DNA of 64,000 nt from Bimastos eiseni (taxonomy: Eukaryota; Annelida; Clitellata; Crassiclitellata; Lumbricidae): NCBI GenBank assembly GCA_959347315.1, contig OY365815.1:20508803-20572802 (forward strand), given 5' to 3'. The position numbers and the translations under genes were made by a program. Shown piece by piece: positions 61,496-64,000 of the stretch; position 1 is the stretch's first letter, and every line of letters starts with the position of its first letter. The notes below the pieces were generated by a model, which had not been told where the DNA came from, made no database searches, and saw only the letters and a list, made by a program, of their open reading frames with translations.

Positions 61496-61821
61496 TCGAC
61501 AGGTGGCGATCGGGCAATGTTCAGACTTCAGAGCCTTGTATTACAGTAACAGAAGGCTCCGAGCAACGTCGTCTGCGTTTAGATTCCATGTCCTCACATT
61601 TATGATGCGCCAGGGTTTACGTTACGCTGCTGACTGTCTGCTCCACTCATCTCTCGTTGATCATATGTTGCCACGTGTCTGCGCTGAGTCATACATCATT
61701 ACAGGGAAGCAGAAGAAAAGAAGAAAGGAGAGACAGAAGGACGATTATAATGCGACAAACAGTAAGATCGTGAAACGTGGATGGTTGGTAGCATAGACGA
61801 GCGAGCTAAGAATTCAGACGA

Positions 61822-61827
61822 AATAAA
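61822..61827 (+). terminator. Candidate Wnt5 polyadenylation signal AATAAA
   Basis: This is the canonical hexamer 327 bases after the Wnt5 stop codon, in the sense strand. The true cleavage site cannot be read from sequence alone. Confidence 0.4.
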
Positions 61828-62299
61828 TGGATAGAGTTAAAAGAGAGGCAAAAGAACAGACATAGAAATGAAGTCTCTAGGAAATGTCAGTTTGGACGAT
61901 GCTTATTGAATTTGATTATGTTGCAGAAGCTAAAAACAACGGATTAACGTGTGAATTAAATTATTTGTTAGATGTGTACGACCACTTGTAGTTTCCTATA
62001 ATCACGTAAATAGGGGAGGGGCAACTATCCAACCGTAGAGAGAATAGCATCCGGGAGAAGAGAAGAAGACATTGGAATCGACTGAGATGAGGAGACATGT
62101 ACGAGGAATATTAGTGGGTTCTGTCGCTGAACTGGTTGTTGAGGGTCATAAAGAATATTCAAAATCTTGCAGAGATAATGGTTAAGTGTATACGGAATTT
62201 AGATGAAACTGAACATATTTCCCAGACTGCTCGTTGTAGATAGATTGCTTGGGATAAATAATGCTCATCCTGGGCTATAAAACCACATGAAAATTGTTC

Positions 62300-62505
62300 T
62301 GGAATTCATTTTTCAAATGTCCATAATTAAATTTGGAATTTAAATGTCCATATTTGCGTTTGAGATTCAAATGTCTAGAGATGCTTTTGAAATTCAAATA
62401 ACCAAGAAAAACATTCGTAGCTAAAATGCCAATGAATACCTTCGAGATAGAAATGCCTATCGTTGCATTCATCATTCAATTGTCCATAATTGCATTCGAA
62501 CTTCA
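62300..62505. repeat. Degenerate ~33-bp tandem repeat
   Basis: Units around TTCAAATGTCCATAATT(A/G)(A/C)ATT(T/C)G recur about five or six times with drift (62305, 62340, 62368, 62395, 62470). No coding potential. Confidence 0.6.
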
Positions 62506-62544
62506 CCTCACAGGATTTTCACTCTTATCTGAAGTCACATCTCT

Positions 62545-62962
62545 TCAAGAATTCTTACCCTTATCCCAGGGTCGCCATCAATGCTTTCTCGTTCTCGATG
62601 AAACTTGCTTCTGCAGCCACTCTGCCTCCTCTTTCCAGAGGCGTCAATCCCCCACAGTGATGGAGTCAAACCCCCGGATCCAAGTGTCAGGAAGGCAAGA
62701 TATTCTCCCTATGACTAAAAAATTATCCCCCTATCTGAAATTGGAGGCATTTGCCTCCGGACCCATCCTATCTGGACGCCCCTGCCTCTCTCTGGTCACT
62801 ATGGTAACCGGACTCGGACCTCGATTTCTGAACATCGACTGGACATCGCTCTCTGAACAGCAGCCAACCCCTCTGATACGACGCAGCCTTCGTGAATAAG
62901 CTGGTGCCTTGCGCCTAGCATTGGATTATCTTAGCTTGAATTCTGAAGCGCTTTATAAATTT
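62545..62962 (+). mobile_element. Dispersed repeat related to 28440-28830
   Basis: CTCTTCAAGAATTCTTACCC and CGTGAATAAGCTGGTGCCTT have counterparts at about 28602 (CCTCAAGAATTCATACCCCC) and 28767 (CACGAATAAGCTGGTGCTTA). It ends in AAGCGCTTTATAAATTTGG, similar to the GCGCTATATAAAT tails, so it is probably a retroposon. Confidence 0.45.
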
Positions 62963-64000
62963 GGAGTTTAAGACAACGATTGCTTACACGGTTTTAAATG
63001 CCCTGGCATTCGTGAGGAAGCGTTAGTTGCATCATACAATTGCATTCGGAAGGTCAAGCCTAGGCTTGAGGTTCAATTTTTGAATAATGCTTCATTGTTC
63101 ATGCTAGCTATTGACGCCGTTTTGCCATAATAAAATTTATGCGCTTCAATTTTAAAGGAAGATATATTATTTATTTGAGTAGAGTCAAATGATGTTGAGA
63201 GATTCACTATAGAAAATGTCTGCAAACCTTGTATTTGATTGGTAGCACAATTGTCCGTAAGAAAAACGTGTTTCATTTACTTTTTGTGGTTCTAGAAAGA
63301 CTGGAGACTACACGCACGAAAGGCAATAAGGCGGGCATAAAATGCGGACACCGTTTTCAAAGAGTAGTCTATATACATGTATATCTCGTATTGAATTAGC
63401 CGTCAAAGATGACGCTAAATTGCAGTATACGATATATGTTTACACTTTTCGCCAAATGATAGAGTAACAAGTCCGCTATTTATAAGCGTCGGTGGCGATG
63501 CACATCCGCTTCTAGGTAGGCTACTCTGTCGAATTGACCAATCCCACCATGAGGCTCAGTATATATACATAGATTACACGTTGTACTTGCACAGTTGCTT
63601 CCTGGGGCGTTTCTATAGGTCGCAGATCCCCAGGCACTCTTCGTATACCACAGCCGATAGCTTTGAAATTGAAAAACTGTTTTTAGTACGGGAAATGACA
63701 TCTTGAAGACGTCATGTGCGTAACCAGGTTTTAGCTGCGAGGACATTAAAAAGGCGCCAACTTTTAAAGTTATAATTTGAAATAACAAAATTCGTAATAA
63801 TGGTAAACACTTAGCCTATTATAACAGTTTTATAATGTATATTGTCTATAGTGCTATAATTATAGAATACAGTCAAATTGAAAAGCAAAAAGGTTTAATA
63901 GTGTCATGATTATGTACTAATTCTCATCCAGCTCAGTAGCTTCTTTCTCGGTCTGCTCGAATTCTGATTCGAATTTATTTCGCCTGCTTCTAATGTTATT

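Larger units (their letters stand above)
61496..64000. other. Downstream of Wnt5: 3' UTR and unannotated DNA
   Basis: The first few hundred bases are probably Wnt5 3' UTR. Beyond about 62.0 kb I see a degraded tandem repeat, a dispersed repeat (62545-62960) ending GAAGCGCTTTATAAATTTGG, and no supported gene. Frames at 62426-62899 and 63480-63788 have no recognised domain. Confidence 0.5.

Noticed and set aside
61257..61796. 179-codon plus-strand frame past the Wnt5 stop
   Set aside because: Its first half is a frame shadow of Wnt5 exon 4 and its second half lies in the presumed 3' UTR, with no recognised domain.
62426..62899. 157-codon plus-strand frame
   Set aside because: It starts in a degenerate tandem repeat and continues through a dispersed repeat related to 28.4-28.8 kb, with no recognised domain.

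Overview
This is a stretch of animal nuclear DNA, AT-rich, with many short exons, introns mostly of a few hundred bases to about 2 kb, and heavy loads of SINEs, MITE-like elements and microsatellites. Wnt5 and coronin-7 point to a metazoan. The intron sizes and the retroposon tails (GCGCTATATAAAT followed by TGAA/TGAT runs) suggest a marine invertebrate. I cannot settle the phylum from the sequence alone.

The window holds two complete genes in divergent orientation. On the minus strand, coronin-7 (CORO7/POD-1 type) can be assembled from 26 coding exons between 46599 and 29433. All phases agree, giving 960 codons plus a stop, with two full coronin beta-propeller repeats and an acidic tail ending in Glu-Glu-Trp-Asp-Asp. 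On the plus strand, a Wnt5 gene is assembled from four coding exons between 52909 and 61495. It encodes 381 residues, with 24 cysteines after the leader and the acylated serine at residue 244. About 6.3 kb of transposon-rich DNA separates the two start codons.

The left end (487-1086, minus strand) has two adjacent exons of identical length (106 bp) and identical phase. Each encodes only the N-terminal half of an I-set immunoglobulin domain, and no C-terminal-half exon is visible between them. This looks like a pair of mutually exclusive or recently duplicated half-Ig exons of a cell-surface protein whose remainder lies outside the window, and is the most intriguing coding observation here. 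A plus-strand candidate exon with a transmembrane segment lies at 8315-8468 and an orphan minus-strand terminal exon at 5426-5796. From 8.5 to 29 kb I see only repeats, a degraded reverse transcriptase and a CpG-rich patch (25.8-26.6 kb).

Mobile and repeated DNA is rich. There are two copies (15482-16334 and about 48135-49372) of a non-autonomous hAT-like element whose ends are packed with GGTCTTGGTC motifs. Two members of one tRNA-derived SINE family lie at 1.4 and 14.0 kb. A SINE with a LINE-like 3' end lies at 30.9 kb, and reverse-transcriptase fragments at 24.3, 32.1 and 37.8 kb. Inverted-repeat elements lie at 24990-25363, 59381-59704 and about 60164-60770. The last carries a 16-bp internal minisatellite and a 9-bp flanking duplication. 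Several other minisatellites are present.
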